Positions 9,601-17,157 of a DNA stretch of 64,000 bases are shown one piece after another. The position numbers were made by a program, and so were the translations under genes. Every line of letters begins with the position of its first letter. Positions within the stretch are counted from its first letter, which is position 1. This DNA is from CAZCJU01 sp964562175 (lineage in GTDB: Bacteria; Bacillota; Clostridia; Oscillospirales; CAG-272): NCBI GenBank assembly GCA_964562175.1, contig CAZLRV010000001.1, forward strand, positions 124,001 through 188,000, given 5' to 3'. The notes below the pieces were generated by a model. The model searched no databases. It was not told where the DNA came from and saw only the letters and a list, made by a program, of their open reading frames with translations.

Positions 9601-10324
9601 GTACCATAGGTCTTATTTCCGGAGGAATTACCGGTACAACATCAAGTATCATCCATTCGGGCTTATTTCCCGATTTTCTGAAAGACTCAACAACGTCAAG
9701 TCGCTTTATGAGCTTTATCTTTTTCTGACCCGTTGCCGTTTGAAGCTCGTTTTTCAGCTGTGCGGAAAGTGCGTCGATGTCTATCTCATGAAGAAGCTCT
9801 TTTATAGCCTCCGCACCCATACCTACCTTGAACTCATCGCCGTAGCTCTTGTAATTCTGACGGTATTCCTCCTCGGTCAGCACCTGATTTTTTGCAAGAG
9901 GCGTAAGACCGGGGTCAATAACTATATACTGTGCAAAATATAATACCTTGTCGAGAACACGGGGGGATATCTCCAAAAGCAGGCCCATTCTTGAGGGTAT
10001 TGCCTTAAAGTACCAAATATGCGATACAGGGCAGGCAAGCTCTATATGTCCCATTCTTTCGCGGCGAACCTTTTTCGTCGTTACCTCAACGTGACACTTT
10101 TCGCATATCTTGCCCTTATAACGTACTCTCTTATATCTTCCGCAAAGGCACTCCCAATCCTTAGTCGGTCCGAATATCTTTTCGCAGAAAAGACCGTCCT
10201 TCTCGGCTTTGAGTGTTCTGTAGTTGATCGTTTCGGGCTTGGTTACCTCGCCGTACGACCAGCTTCTTATCATTTCCGGAGACGCCAACCCGATCTTTAT
10301 CGAATCAAACATATTTTTTTCCAT
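6671..10324 (-). CDS. rpoC: DNA-directed RNA polymerase subunit beta'
   Basis: A 1217-residue RNA polymerase beta' subunit. The N-terminal zinc site uses Cys59, Cys61, Cys74 and Cys77. The catalytic Mg-binding motif NADFDGDQM lies near residue 450, and the second cysteine cluster near CKARHGVCSHCYG completes the later zinc site. AAQSIGEPGTQLTMRTFH and the trigger-loop region are intact. The short length is that of the Clostridia/Bacillus type without large lineage insertions. It starts 20 nt after rpoB ends, with GGGGAGGA upstream. The unit is rpoB-rpoC only; rplJL lies far away at 58 kb. Confidence 0.98.
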   Translation of the reverse strand: MEKNMFDSIKIGLASPEMIRSWSYGEVTKPETINYRTLKAEKDGLFCEKIFGPTKDWECLCGRYKRVRYKGKICEKCHVEVTTKKVRRERMGHIELACPVSHIWYFKAIPSRMGLLLEISPRVLDKVLYFAQYIVIDPGLTPLAKNQVLTEEEYRQNYKSYGDEFKVGMGAEAIKELLHEIDIDALSAQLKNELQTATGQKKIKLIKRLDVVESFRKSGNKPEWMILDVVPVIPPEIRPMVQLDGGRFATSDLNDLYRRVINRNNRLKKLMELAAPDIIIRNEKRMLQEAVDALIDNGRRGKPVTGPNNRPLKSLSEMLRGKQGRFRQNLLGKRVDYSGRSVIVVGPELKIYQCGLPKEMALELFKPFVMKRLVETQRASNIKEAKKKVDKVESYVWDALENVIKEHPVLLNRAPTLHRLSIQAFEPVLVDGRAIKLHPLVCSAFNADFDGDQMPVHVPLSSEAQAESRFLMLSASNLLKPADGRAVAVPSQDMVLGSYYLTIAATNEELDEYEAYKKQIGGVPTESDEKYGKYTVKFYEESLIGRHSVYMNQAEAEMAYENKAITLHTPIKVRRTAVVNGVSHTGIIDATLGRLIFNANIPQDLGFVDRSDPKKVLDLEVTFVATKGKLGQIVDRCIKYHGASVTAEVLDNIKSMGFKYSTKGSISISVPDMTIPKEKKTLIAEAEKQVDSITEFFNNGEITDEERYQLVVKTWEETTKKVTNALQDGLDFYNPIKMMSDSGARGSIKQMRQLAGMRGLMFATSGKTMEIPIKSNFREGLNVLDYFIGARGSRKSLADTALKTADSGYLTRRLVDVSQEVIVREENCHSDEGIVVREIRSGNEVIEKLKERLLGRYPVHDVVHPETGEIIAEADVMMTESICDAIIAAGIEEVEIRTTLKCKARHGVCSHCYGMDLATTLPVNVGEAVGIIAAQSIGEPGTQLTMRTFHTGGIAGSDITQGLPRVEEVFEARRPKKTAAVAELSGTVSITETRRARNVVIKNEETGESVQTAIPNIMQLIVHNGDYVAKGQPLSEGNMAPADILATRGLTAVYDYIITEVQKVYRGQSVDVNDKHIEVIARQMTRKMKVEDPGDTNMLIGSQVEITEFEEENAAIEARIAAGERDIRPATGSHVLLGITKASLGTESFLSAASFQETTKVLTDAAIKGKTDHLLGLKENVIIGKLIPAGTGLEKYRELQVEKTSEGESDSKFSFNV

Positions 10325-10344
10325 ATTATCTGCGTCCTCCCCAA

Positions 10345-13300
10345 TTATTCTTCATCATCCGAATAGTCGGACTCATCGTAATATTCGCCATCGTCGCCGA
10401 ACTCGTCACCGTCGTCGTAATCGTCATATCCGAATTCATCGGATTCAAGCTCATCGCCGTTATCCTCAACGAAGTTTTCGTCTACCTCGTCCTCAAGCAT
10501 TACGTTCTCGCCGATATCCTCGGGCTTGTATGCGCTCTCCTCGGGCATATCGTCGTTAAGCGATGAAAGCTCTATGTCCATACCGTCGCTGTCCAGCACA
10601 CGAACGTCGAGTGCGAGAGCCTGAAGCTCCTTAACAAGCACCTTGAACGATTCGGGAACGCCCGGCGTCGGGATATTCTGACCCTTTACTATTGCCTCAT
10701 AAGTCTTTACACGACCCGTAACGTCATCACTCTTGACGGTAAGTATCTCCTGAAGCGTATAAGCCGCGCCGTAAGCCTCAAGTGCCCAAACCTCCATCTC
10801 TCCGAATCGCTGTCCGCCGAACTGAGCCTTACCGCCCAGAGGCTGCTGTGTTACGAGTGAGTAAGGACCTGTCGAACGTGCGTGTATCTTATCGTCAACG
10901 AGGTGGTGGAGCTTAAGATAATACATTATTCCGACCGTTACGGGGTTGTCAAACGGCTCTCCCGTACGTCCGTCGTAAAGTATCGTCTTACCGGTCTCTG
11001 AAAGTCCGGCTTCTCTCAAGCATTCCGTTATGTCGCTCTCCGTCGCACCGTCGAATACGGGGGTCATTATCTTCCAATTGAGCTTCTTTGCCGCTATACC
11101 GAGATGTACCTCAAGCACCTGACCGATGTTCATACGCGAAGGAACGCCCAGCGGGTTAAGTACTATATCAAGCGGTGTGCCGTCGGGCAGGAAGGGCATA
11201 TCCTCCGGAGGCAATATTCTCGATACGACACCCTTGTTTCCGTGACGACCCGCCATCTTGTCGCCGACCGATATCTTACGCTTCTGCGCTATATAAACTC
11301 TTACTACCTTATTTACTCCGGGCGGCAGCTCGTCGTTGTTCGCACGTGAGAACACCTTAACGTCAACAACTATACCGCTCTCGCCGTGGGGCAGACGCAT
11401 CGAGGTGTCTCTTACCTCTCTCGCCTTTTCACCGAATATCGCACGCAGAAGTCTTTCCTCCGGCGTAAGCTCCGTTTCGCCCTTCGGTGTTACCTTACCT
11501 ACAAGTATATCGCCCGAGCGTACCTCGGTACCCTTGCGAATGATACCGTCCGCATCAAGATCCTTTATCGTTTCATCGGAAACATTCGGTATCTCACGCG
11601 TTATTTCCTCCGGTCCGAGCTTGGTGTCTCTTGCCTCATGCGAATACTCTTCTATATGAAGTGAGGTATAAACGTCATCTCTTACGAGGTTTTCATTAAG
11701 CAGTACGGCATCCTCGTAGTTGTAGCCCTCCCACGTCATAAAACCGATGAGTGCGTTCTTTCCGAGTGCTATCTCGCCCTTATCCGTTGCCGGTCCGTCT
11801 GCCAATACGTCGCCTTTTTCAACACGCTCGCCCGCATCGACTATAACACGCTGGTTGATACACGTGCCTTGGTTGGAACGCTTGAATTTTATGAGGTGAT
11901 AAACGTCTTTTTTGCCGGAGTCGTTTGCGACTATTACTTCTGTTGCGGAAACTCTCTCGACATATCCGCCCTCTTTTGCGAGGATACATACGCCGGAGTC
12001 TATACCCGCCTTATATTCCATACCCGTGCCGACTATAGGGGAATCCGTCGTGAGCAGCGGCACTGCCTGCTTCTGCATGTTTGAACCCATCAAGGCTCTG
12101 GAGTTGTCGTCGTTTTCAAGGAACGGTATCATTGAGGTTGCCACCGACATTACCATCTTGGGGCTGACATCGACGAAATCGACTTTGGATCTGTCCATCT
12201 CGACTATCTCGGCTTTGTTTCTTACGATGACACGCTTCTTTATTATGCATTTGTTTTCGTCAAGAGGCTCGTTCGCCTGACCTACGACGTAATTATCCTC
12301 AACGTCCGCAGTCATATATACTATGTCGTCGGTAACTCTCGCACGATCGATCTCATTACCGTTTTCGTCAATGACCTTCGTATGCTCCACTCTGCGGTAG
12401 GGAGCCTCTATAAATCCGTATTCGTTTATTCTCGCATAAGTTGCAAGATATGAGATAAGTCCTATGTTAGGTCCTTCGGGAGTCTCTATAGGGCAAAGTC
12501 TGCCGTAGTGCGTATAGTGAACGTCACGCACCTCAAACGAGGTACGGTCACGTGAAAGGCCTCCCGGTCCGAGTGCGGATATACGACGCTTATGCGTAAG
12601 CTCGGCCAATGGGTTTGACTGATCCATAAACTGAGACAGAGGAGATGAGCCGAAAAACTCACGTATGGAGGTAACTATCGGACGGGGGTTCATAAGTCCC
12701 TTGGGTGAGAGCGAATCCGCATCCTGTATCGTCATACGCTCCTTGATTATCTTATCCATACGGGAGAAGCCGATACGTATCTGGTTTTGCAAAAGCTCAC
12801 CGACGGAACGCAGACGGCGATTTCCCAAGTGGTCTATATCGTCAACGGAGCCGAGTCCGTGAGCAAGGCAAAGCATATAGTTTATGGATGCGAAAATATC
12901 GTCCGTCGTTATATGCTTGGGAACAAGCTCGGTGATACGGCGCTTTGCCTCCGCCTTTATCTCATCCTCATCGGAGCAATTGCTCATTATATCAAGCAGT
13001 ACGCTGAGTCTGACCTTCTCGTTTATGCCGATATCGGACAGTGAGAAGCCGAGTGCGTCCTCTGCACGCACGGTACCGTTGCCGAGTACCTTCATCTCTC
13101 GCTCGTCCTCGACTCTTACGTATACCTCGTTTACGCCGGCGTGCTCTATCGCCTCTGCCGCCGCCTCGTCGATATATGTGTTTTCGTCAAATAACAGCTC
13201 GCCCGTTACGGGGTTGATTATCTTTCTGGTGCAGACTCTGCCTCTGATACGGTCGGTAAGTGAGAGCTTTTTGTTGTACTTATGTCTGCCGACATTTGCC

Positions 13301-14124
13301 AGATCATATCTCTTCGGATCGAAGAAAAGATTCGTCAAAAGAGCCTTTGCGCTCTCCACAAGCGGCGGCTCGCCGGGACGGAGCTTTTTGTATATCTCCT
13401 TGAGCGCCTCATCTCTTATGGTCGTGTTGTTCGTCTTTGCCAGCTCGGGCAACGTGTCCTTTTCAAGCGTTGCCGCTATTCTCGCATCGTCACCGAAATA
13501 ATTTATGATCTCCGCATCCGACTCTATACCGAGTGCTCTTATGAGGATGGTTATGAGTATCTTCCTGTTTTTGTCGATACGAACGTAGAATACGTCACTT
13601 GCGTCCGTTTCGTACTCCAGCCATGCACCTCTGTACGGTATCACCGTTGCGGCATACGTTCTTTTGCTTGACTTATCTATTGCGCTTTCGTAGTAAACGC
13701 CCGGCGAACGTACTATCTGCGTTACAACGACACGCTCCGCTCCGTTGATGACGAACGTACCGTTGTCCGTCATAATGGGGAAGTCGCTCATATACACCGA
13801 CTCTTCCTTGACCTCGCCCGTCGCTTTGTTGGTGAGACGTACCCGCACACGCATGGGGGCTGCATAGTTGACGTCTCTGTCCTTGCATTCCTCAACGGGA
13901 TATTTCGGCGTTTTGTCTATCTCGTAATCAATAAATTCGATGATGAGATTGCCCGAATAGTCCGTTATGGGAGAAACGTCTCGCAGTACCTCGTGCATTC
14001 CCTCGGTAATAAACCAATTGTACGATTTCTTCTGCACCTCAAGCAGATTCGGCAGCTGAAGCACCTCATCTGTTCGGGAGAAGCTCTTTCTTTCGGTCTT
14101 ACCGAGCTGTTGGGACTTAACCAT
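10345..14124 (-). CDS. rpoB: DNA-directed RNA polymerase subunit beta, with acidic C-terminal tail
   Basis: A 1259-residue RNA polymerase beta subunit. The rifampicin region (SSPLSQFMDQSNPLAELTHK), the GDKMAGRHGNKG loop and the C-terminal FGGQRFGEMEVWALEA segment are intact. The ATG at 14124 is chosen over the in-frame GTG at 14136 because the GTG overlaps its own GGAG. After the normal end (around SDGMDIELSS) the protein carries about 69 extra residues, of which about 35 are Asp or Glu and one is Lys. That tail is low-complexity and surely disordered. Promoter at 14246-14274. Unusually for this gene, rplL is not upstream. Confidence 0.97.
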   Translation of the reverse strand: MVKSQQLGKTERKSFSRTDEVLQLPNLLEVQKKSYNWFITEGMHEVLRDVSPITDYSGNLIIEFIDYEIDKTPKYPVEECKDRDVNYAAPMRVRVRLTNKATGEVKEESVYMSDFPIMTDNGTFVINGAERVVVTQIVRSPGVYYESAIDKSSKRTYAATVIPYRGAWLEYETDASDVFYVRIDKNRKILITILIRALGIESDAEIINYFGDDARIAATLEKDTLPELAKTNNTTIRDEALKEIYKKLRPGEPPLVESAKALLTNLFFDPKRYDLANVGRHKYNKKLSLTDRIRGRVCTRKIINPVTGELLFDENTYIDEAAAEAIEHAGVNEVYVRVEDEREMKVLGNGTVRAEDALGFSLSDIGINEKVRLSVLLDIMSNCSDEDEIKAEAKRRITELVPKHITTDDIFASINYMLCLAHGLGSVDDIDHLGNRRLRSVGELLQNQIRIGFSRMDKIIKERMTIQDADSLSPKGLMNPRPIVTSIREFFGSSPLSQFMDQSNPLAELTHKRRISALGPGGLSRDRTSFEVRDVHYTHYGRLCPIETPEGPNIGLISYLATYARINEYGFIEAPYRRVEHTKVIDENGNEIDRARVTDDIVYMTADVEDNYVVGQANEPLDENKCIIKKRVIVRNKAEIVEMDRSKVDFVDVSPKMVMSVATSMIPFLENDDNSRALMGSNMQKQAVPLLTTDSPIVGTGMEYKAGIDSGVCILAKEGGYVERVSATEVIVANDSGKKDVYHLIKFKRSNQGTCINQRVIVDAGERVEKGDVLADGPATDKGEIALGKNALIGFMTWEGYNYEDAVLLNENLVRDDVYTSLHIEEYSHEARDTKLGPEEITREIPNVSDETIKDLDADGIIRKGTEVRSGDILVGKVTPKGETELTPEERLLRAIFGEKAREVRDTSMRLPHGESGIVVDVKVFSRANNDELPPGVNKVVRVYIAQKRKISVGDKMAGRHGNKGVVSRILPPEDMPFLPDGTPLDIVLNPLGVPSRMNIGQVLEVHLGIAAKKLNWKIMTPVFDGATESDITECLREAGLSETGKTILYDGRTGEPFDNPVTVGIMYYLKLHHLVDDKIHARSTGPYSLVTQQPLGGKAQFGGQRFGEMEVWALEAYGAAYTLQEILTVKSDDVTGRVKTYEAIVKGQNIPTPGVPESFKVLVKELQALALDVRVLDSDGMDIELSSLNDDMPEESAYKPEDIGENVMLEDEVDENFVEDNGDELESDEFGYDDYDDGDEFGDDGEYYDESDYSDDEE

Positions 14125-14245
14125 AAATTTAATCACTCCGTTCGTTTACTCTATAATTTTCGGTGCGTAAAAGCTCTCAACATACGCACTCGAAACATTA
14201 CTTATATTTTTAATCGCATAATTAGGGATTATAATGCATTATAGT

Positions 14246-14274
14246 ATTCTATCACGCACTTCTTAATTTGTCAA
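14246..14274 (-). promoter_or_regulatory. Promoter of rpoBC
   Basis: On the minus strand TTGACA (14274-14269) and TAGAAT (14251-14246) are 17 nt apart. The start point would be near 14239, giving a 5' UTR of about 115 nt before rpoB. The 388-nt stretch between rpoB and rpsO holds this promoter, the rpsO promoter and the rpsO leader; I see no gene in it. Confidence 0.85.
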
Positions 14275-14378
14275 GTACTTATATAAGTAATTTATGGCAA
14301 ACATTTCTTAAATTTTTTGTTAATTTTTTCATTTTTGTGAGATTTAACAAAATGTTTACAATATTTTTTTCAAAGTGC

Positions 14379-14407
14379 TTTACAAAATTCGCCGTTTATG
14401 ATACAAT
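14379..14407 (+). promoter_or_regulatory. Promoter of rpsO-pnp
   Basis: TTTACA (14379-14384) and TACAAT (14402-14407) are separated by 17 nt. Transcription from about 14414 yields a leader of about 110 nt before rpsO. Confidence 0.75.
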
Positions 14408-14413
14408 ATACTG

Positions 14414-14524
14414 CGGTATGGCGAAAACATCAAATCTCGCTTACTCAGCCATCGGATCAAAGGCGCATATGCGCATTTCACCCGCCGAGGCTTAGTAAGA
14501 CGATAAAAATCGAAAGGTGAAACC
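14414..14524 (+). promoter_or_regulatory. Probable S15 autoregulatory leader of rpsO
   Basis: The outer helix pairs CTTACTCAGCC (14440-14450) with GGCTTAGTAAG (14489-14499) with a single mismatch. The enclosed 38 nt contain the self-complementary hairpin GCGCATATGCGC and a second arm ending in CGCCGA, giving a three-way-junction-like fold just before the SD AAAGGTG (about 14513-14519). Ribosomal protein S15 binds three-way junctions in 16S rRNA and represses its own mRNA through mimics in several bacteria. The fold is read by eye; the S15 assignment is by position and architecture. Confidence 0.6.
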
Positions 14525-14791
14525 ATGATAAGCAAAGATAAAAAGCAGGAAGTAATTTCCACATACAAGACGCACGAGACCGACACCGGCTCGCCCGAGG
14601 TACAGATCGCAATTCTCACGACGAGAATAAACGAGCTGACCGAGCATTTGAAAGCAAACAAAAATGACCACCATTCTCGCAGAGGAATGCTGAAGATGAT
14701 AGGTCACAGAAGAAATCTCCTCAACTATTTGATGAAGAAAGATATTAACAGATACAGAGCTATTATAGAAAAGCTCGGCATCAGAAAGTAA
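14525..14791 (+). CDS. rpsO: 30S ribosomal protein S15
   Basis: An 88-residue primary 16S rRNA-binding protein of the small-subunit platform, at the usual family length (about 88-89). The diagnostic segments DTGSPEVQIA, HSRRGML and RRNLLNYL are all present. The ATG at 14525 follows AAAGGTG. It is the first gene of rpsO-pnp, the standard bacterial pairing, and is preceded by a leader that probably mediates feedback by S15 itself. The spacer to pnp is 181 nt and highly structured. Confidence 0.97.
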   Translation: MISKDKKQEVISTYKTHETDTGSPEVQIAILTTRINELTEHLKANKNDHHSRRGMLKMIGHRRNLLNYLMKKDINRYRAIIEKLGIRK

Positions 14792-14805
14792 GAGCCTCCC
14801 TCCTC

Positions 14806-14972
14806 CCCCTCGCCGTCGCCATACACGGCGGGGGTGGGCGGCACTTGAAGCAACACGTATCCGTTTGAAGTGTAGCAGTTACCCATGGATACAGCCCCCT
14901 GCGTTCGTGGGTAAGTGTTATACCTCAGTCGGCTGCGTTGTGAATATAAAACCCATAAGGAAGGTATAAACA
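14806..14972 (+). promoter_or_regulatory. Structured rpsO-pnp spacer: hairpin, pseudoknot-capable core and SD-masking pairing
   Basis: A strong GC hairpin of about 10 bp (around 14806-14835, with CGCCGT/ACGGCG at its core) follows rpsO without a T-run. Downstream, GTATCC (14857-14862) pairs with GGATAC (14887-14892), while TTACCCA inside that loop (14879-14885) pairs with TGGGTAA outside it (14908-14914), with one nucleotide between the helices: an H-type pseudoknot geometry. TTATACC (14918-14924) can then pair with GGTATAA (14963-14969), covering part of the pnp SD GGAAGG. This suggests controlled pnp translation or nuclease processing. No known riboswitch class is recognised. Confidence 0.5.
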
Positions 14973-17057
14973 ATGTTTGAGAATTTTAAAGTATTTGAGT
15001 ATGAGCTGGCAGGCAGACCCCTCGTTATCGAGACGGGTAAAATGGCGGGGCTGGCAAACGGCTCTTGCCTCGTTCGCTACGGCGACACGGTAATACTCGC
15101 ATCCGCAACCGCCTCGGCAAAGCCCCGTGACGGTATCGACTTTCTGCCCCTCTCGGTAGATTTCGAGGAAAGACTCTACTCCGTCGGCAGGATTCCCGGC
15201 GGCTATTTCAGACGCGAGGGAAAGCCCACCGAAAAGGCTATATTGACCTCAAGAGTTATTGACAGACCCATACGTCCGCTTTTCCCCAAGGATCTGCGTA
15301 ACGATGTAAACCTCAATCTGACCGTGCTTGCGGTGGATTACGACAATTCGCCCGAAATAGCGGCAATGCTCGGTGCATCCATAGCCCTCTCCATTTCCGA
15401 TATTCCGTGGAACGGACCGATCGCCGGCGTATTTGTCGGTATGGTGGGTGACAGATTCATTATAAACCCCACAGCTGCGGAGCGTGAGCAAAGCTCACTT
15501 GAGCTGACCGTTGCAGGAACATCGAAGAAGGTAGTTATGATAGAGGCGGGCGCAAAGGAAGTATCCGATGAGGATATGTTTGCCGCAATAATGCTCGCAC
15601 ATGATGAAATAAAGAAGCTCGTTGCATTCATCGACGGTATAGTTGAGCAGATAGGCAAGCCCAAGTTTGAGTACGAGCATCACGACATAGACCATGAGCT
15701 GTTTGACGCAATAGCGGCAAATTATACGGAGGATGTCAAGAAGGCTCTCGACACCGACGACAAGAAGGTAAGAGATGCCGCACTTAATGTTATCACCGAT
15801 AAAATATATGAGCAATTCGACGAGCAGTATCCCGATTCGCACGCAATGATGGGCGAATGCCTCTACAAGCTGCAAAAGCAGATAGTTCGTCAATGGCTGC
15901 TTGAGGGCAAGCGTGTTGACGGCAGACGCCTTGATGAGATACGTCCGCTTGCCGCAGAGGTCGGTCTGCTCCGCCGTGTACACGGCACGGGACTTTTCAC
16001 CAGAGGACAGACGCAGGTTCTTACCGTTGCGACACTCGGCTCGATATCCGATATGCAGATGCTGGACGGTATCGACGAGGAAGAAAGCAAGCGTTATATG
16101 CACCATTACAATATGCCCGGCTATTCCACGGGTGAAGCCAAGGCGGTAAGAAGCCCCGGACGCCGTGAAATAGGTCACGGTGCGCTGGCTGAGCGTGCGC
16201 TCGTTCCCGTTCTTCCCTCCGTTGAGGAATTCCCGTATGCTATTCGTCTTGTTTCCGAGGTAATATCCTCCAACGGCTCCACCTCACAGGCTTCCATATG
16301 CGGTTCAACGCTTGCACTTATGGATGCGGGCGTGCCGATAAAGGCTCCCGTCGCTGGTATCTCCTGCGGACTTATCACCGAGGGTGACAAGTGGCAGACA
16401 ATGATAGACATTCAAGGACTTGAGGACTTCTTCGGCGATATGGACTTCAAGGTAGCCGGCACTCACAAGGGTATAACGGCTATACAGATGGACCTTAAGA
16501 TAGACGGTCTTACGCCCGAAATAATCCGCGAGGCACTTGCCACGACGCACAAGGGCAGAGATTATATAATAGACGATATAATGCTCAAGGCGATAGAAAA
16601 GCCGAGAGATGAGGTATCCGAGTTCGCTCCCAAGATGATATCGATGCGCATTGACCCCGATAAGATACGTGAGGTCATAGGCTCCGGCGGTAAGGTCATT
16701 CAAAAGATCGTAGCCGACACGGGTGCGAAGATAGATATAGAGGATGACGGCTCCGTGTTCATACTCGCCGTAAACAAGGCAAGCTGTGAAGCGGCAAAGG
16801 CGGCGATAGACGCCATCGTGTTCGAGCCGGAGGTAGGTGCCATTTACAACGGCACAGTAACGAGGATAATCCCGATAGGAGCATTCGTTGAAATAGCTCC
16901 CGGCAAGGAGGGACTCGTACACATATCCAAGCTTGACAAGAAGCGCACGGAAAAGGTCGAGGACGTTGTAAGCGTAGGCGACCGTGTGACCGTCAAGTTC
17001 CTCGGTGTTGACGATCGCGGCAGACTTAATCTTTCCCGCAGAGATGCAATGAAATAA
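14973..17057 (+). CDS. pnp: Polyribonucleotide nucleotidyltransferase (PNPase)
   Basis: A 694-residue 3'-5' phosphorolytic exoribonuclease of mRNA decay. The first RNase PH-like domain spans roughly residues 1-210 (FRREGKPTEKAIL, RPIRPLFP). An all-helical linker follows, then the second, catalytic RNase PH domain at about 300-540 (GTGLFTRGQTQVL, SNGSTSQASICG, DFFGDMDFKVAG). A KH domain holds VIGSGGKVIQKI and an S1 domain closes the protein. The length is typical. It is preceded by a structured leader that may mask its SD, and a terminator follows at once. In other bacteria PNPase controls its own leader after RNase cleavage; similar control is plausible here but unproven. Confidence 0.98.
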   Translation: MFENFKVFEYELAGRPLVIETGKMAGLANGSCLVRYGDTVILASATASAKPRDGIDFLPLSVDFEERLYSVGRIPGGYFRREGKPTEKAILTSRVIDRPIRPLFPKDLRNDVNLNLTVLAVDYDNSPEIAAMLGASIALSISDIPWNGPIAGVFVGMVGDRFIINPTAAEREQSSLELTVAGTSKKVVMIEAGAKEVSDEDMFAAIMLAHDEIKKLVAFIDGIVEQIGKPKFEYEHHDIDHELFDAIAANYTEDVKKALDTDDKKVRDAALNVITDKIYEQFDEQYPDSHAMMGECLYKLQKQIVRQWLLEGKRVDGRRLDEIRPLAAEVGLLRRVHGTGLFTRGQTQVLTVATLGSISDMQMLDGIDEEESKRYMHHYNMPGYSTGEAKAVRSPGRREIGHGALAERALVPVLPSVEEFPYAIRLVSEVISSNGSTSQASICGSTLALMDAGVPIKAPVAGISCGLITEGDKWQTMIDIQGLEDFFGDMDFKVAGTHKGITAIQMDLKIDGLTPEIIREALATTHKGRDYIIDDIMLKAIEKPRDEVSEFAPKMISMRIDPDKIREVIGSGGKVIQKIVADTGAKIDIEDDGSVFILAVNKASCEAAKAAIDAIVFEPEVGAIYNGTVTRIIPIGAFVEIAPGKEGLVHISKLDKKRTEKVEDVVSVGDRVTVKFLGVDDRGRLNLSRRDAMK

Positions 17058-17066
17058 ACATTTTAC

Positions 17067-17100
17067 GGGACTGCCTTTTATGAAAGACAGTCCCTTTTTT
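17067..17100 (+). terminator. Terminator of rpsO-pnp
   Basis: GGGACTG (17067-17073) pairs with CAGTCCC (17088-17094), followed by six T. It lies just after the pnp stop. Confidence 0.85.
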
Positions 17101-17157
17101 GAATTTATGAAGACAGCGTATCCGCCGACGGTGCGGAAAATATGAAACGGAAAAACA

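Noticed and set aside
8954..9943. 329-codon frame antisense to rpoC
   Set aside because: Lies wholly inside rpoC on the other strand; Tyr/Cys/Arg-rich composition typical of antisense shadows.
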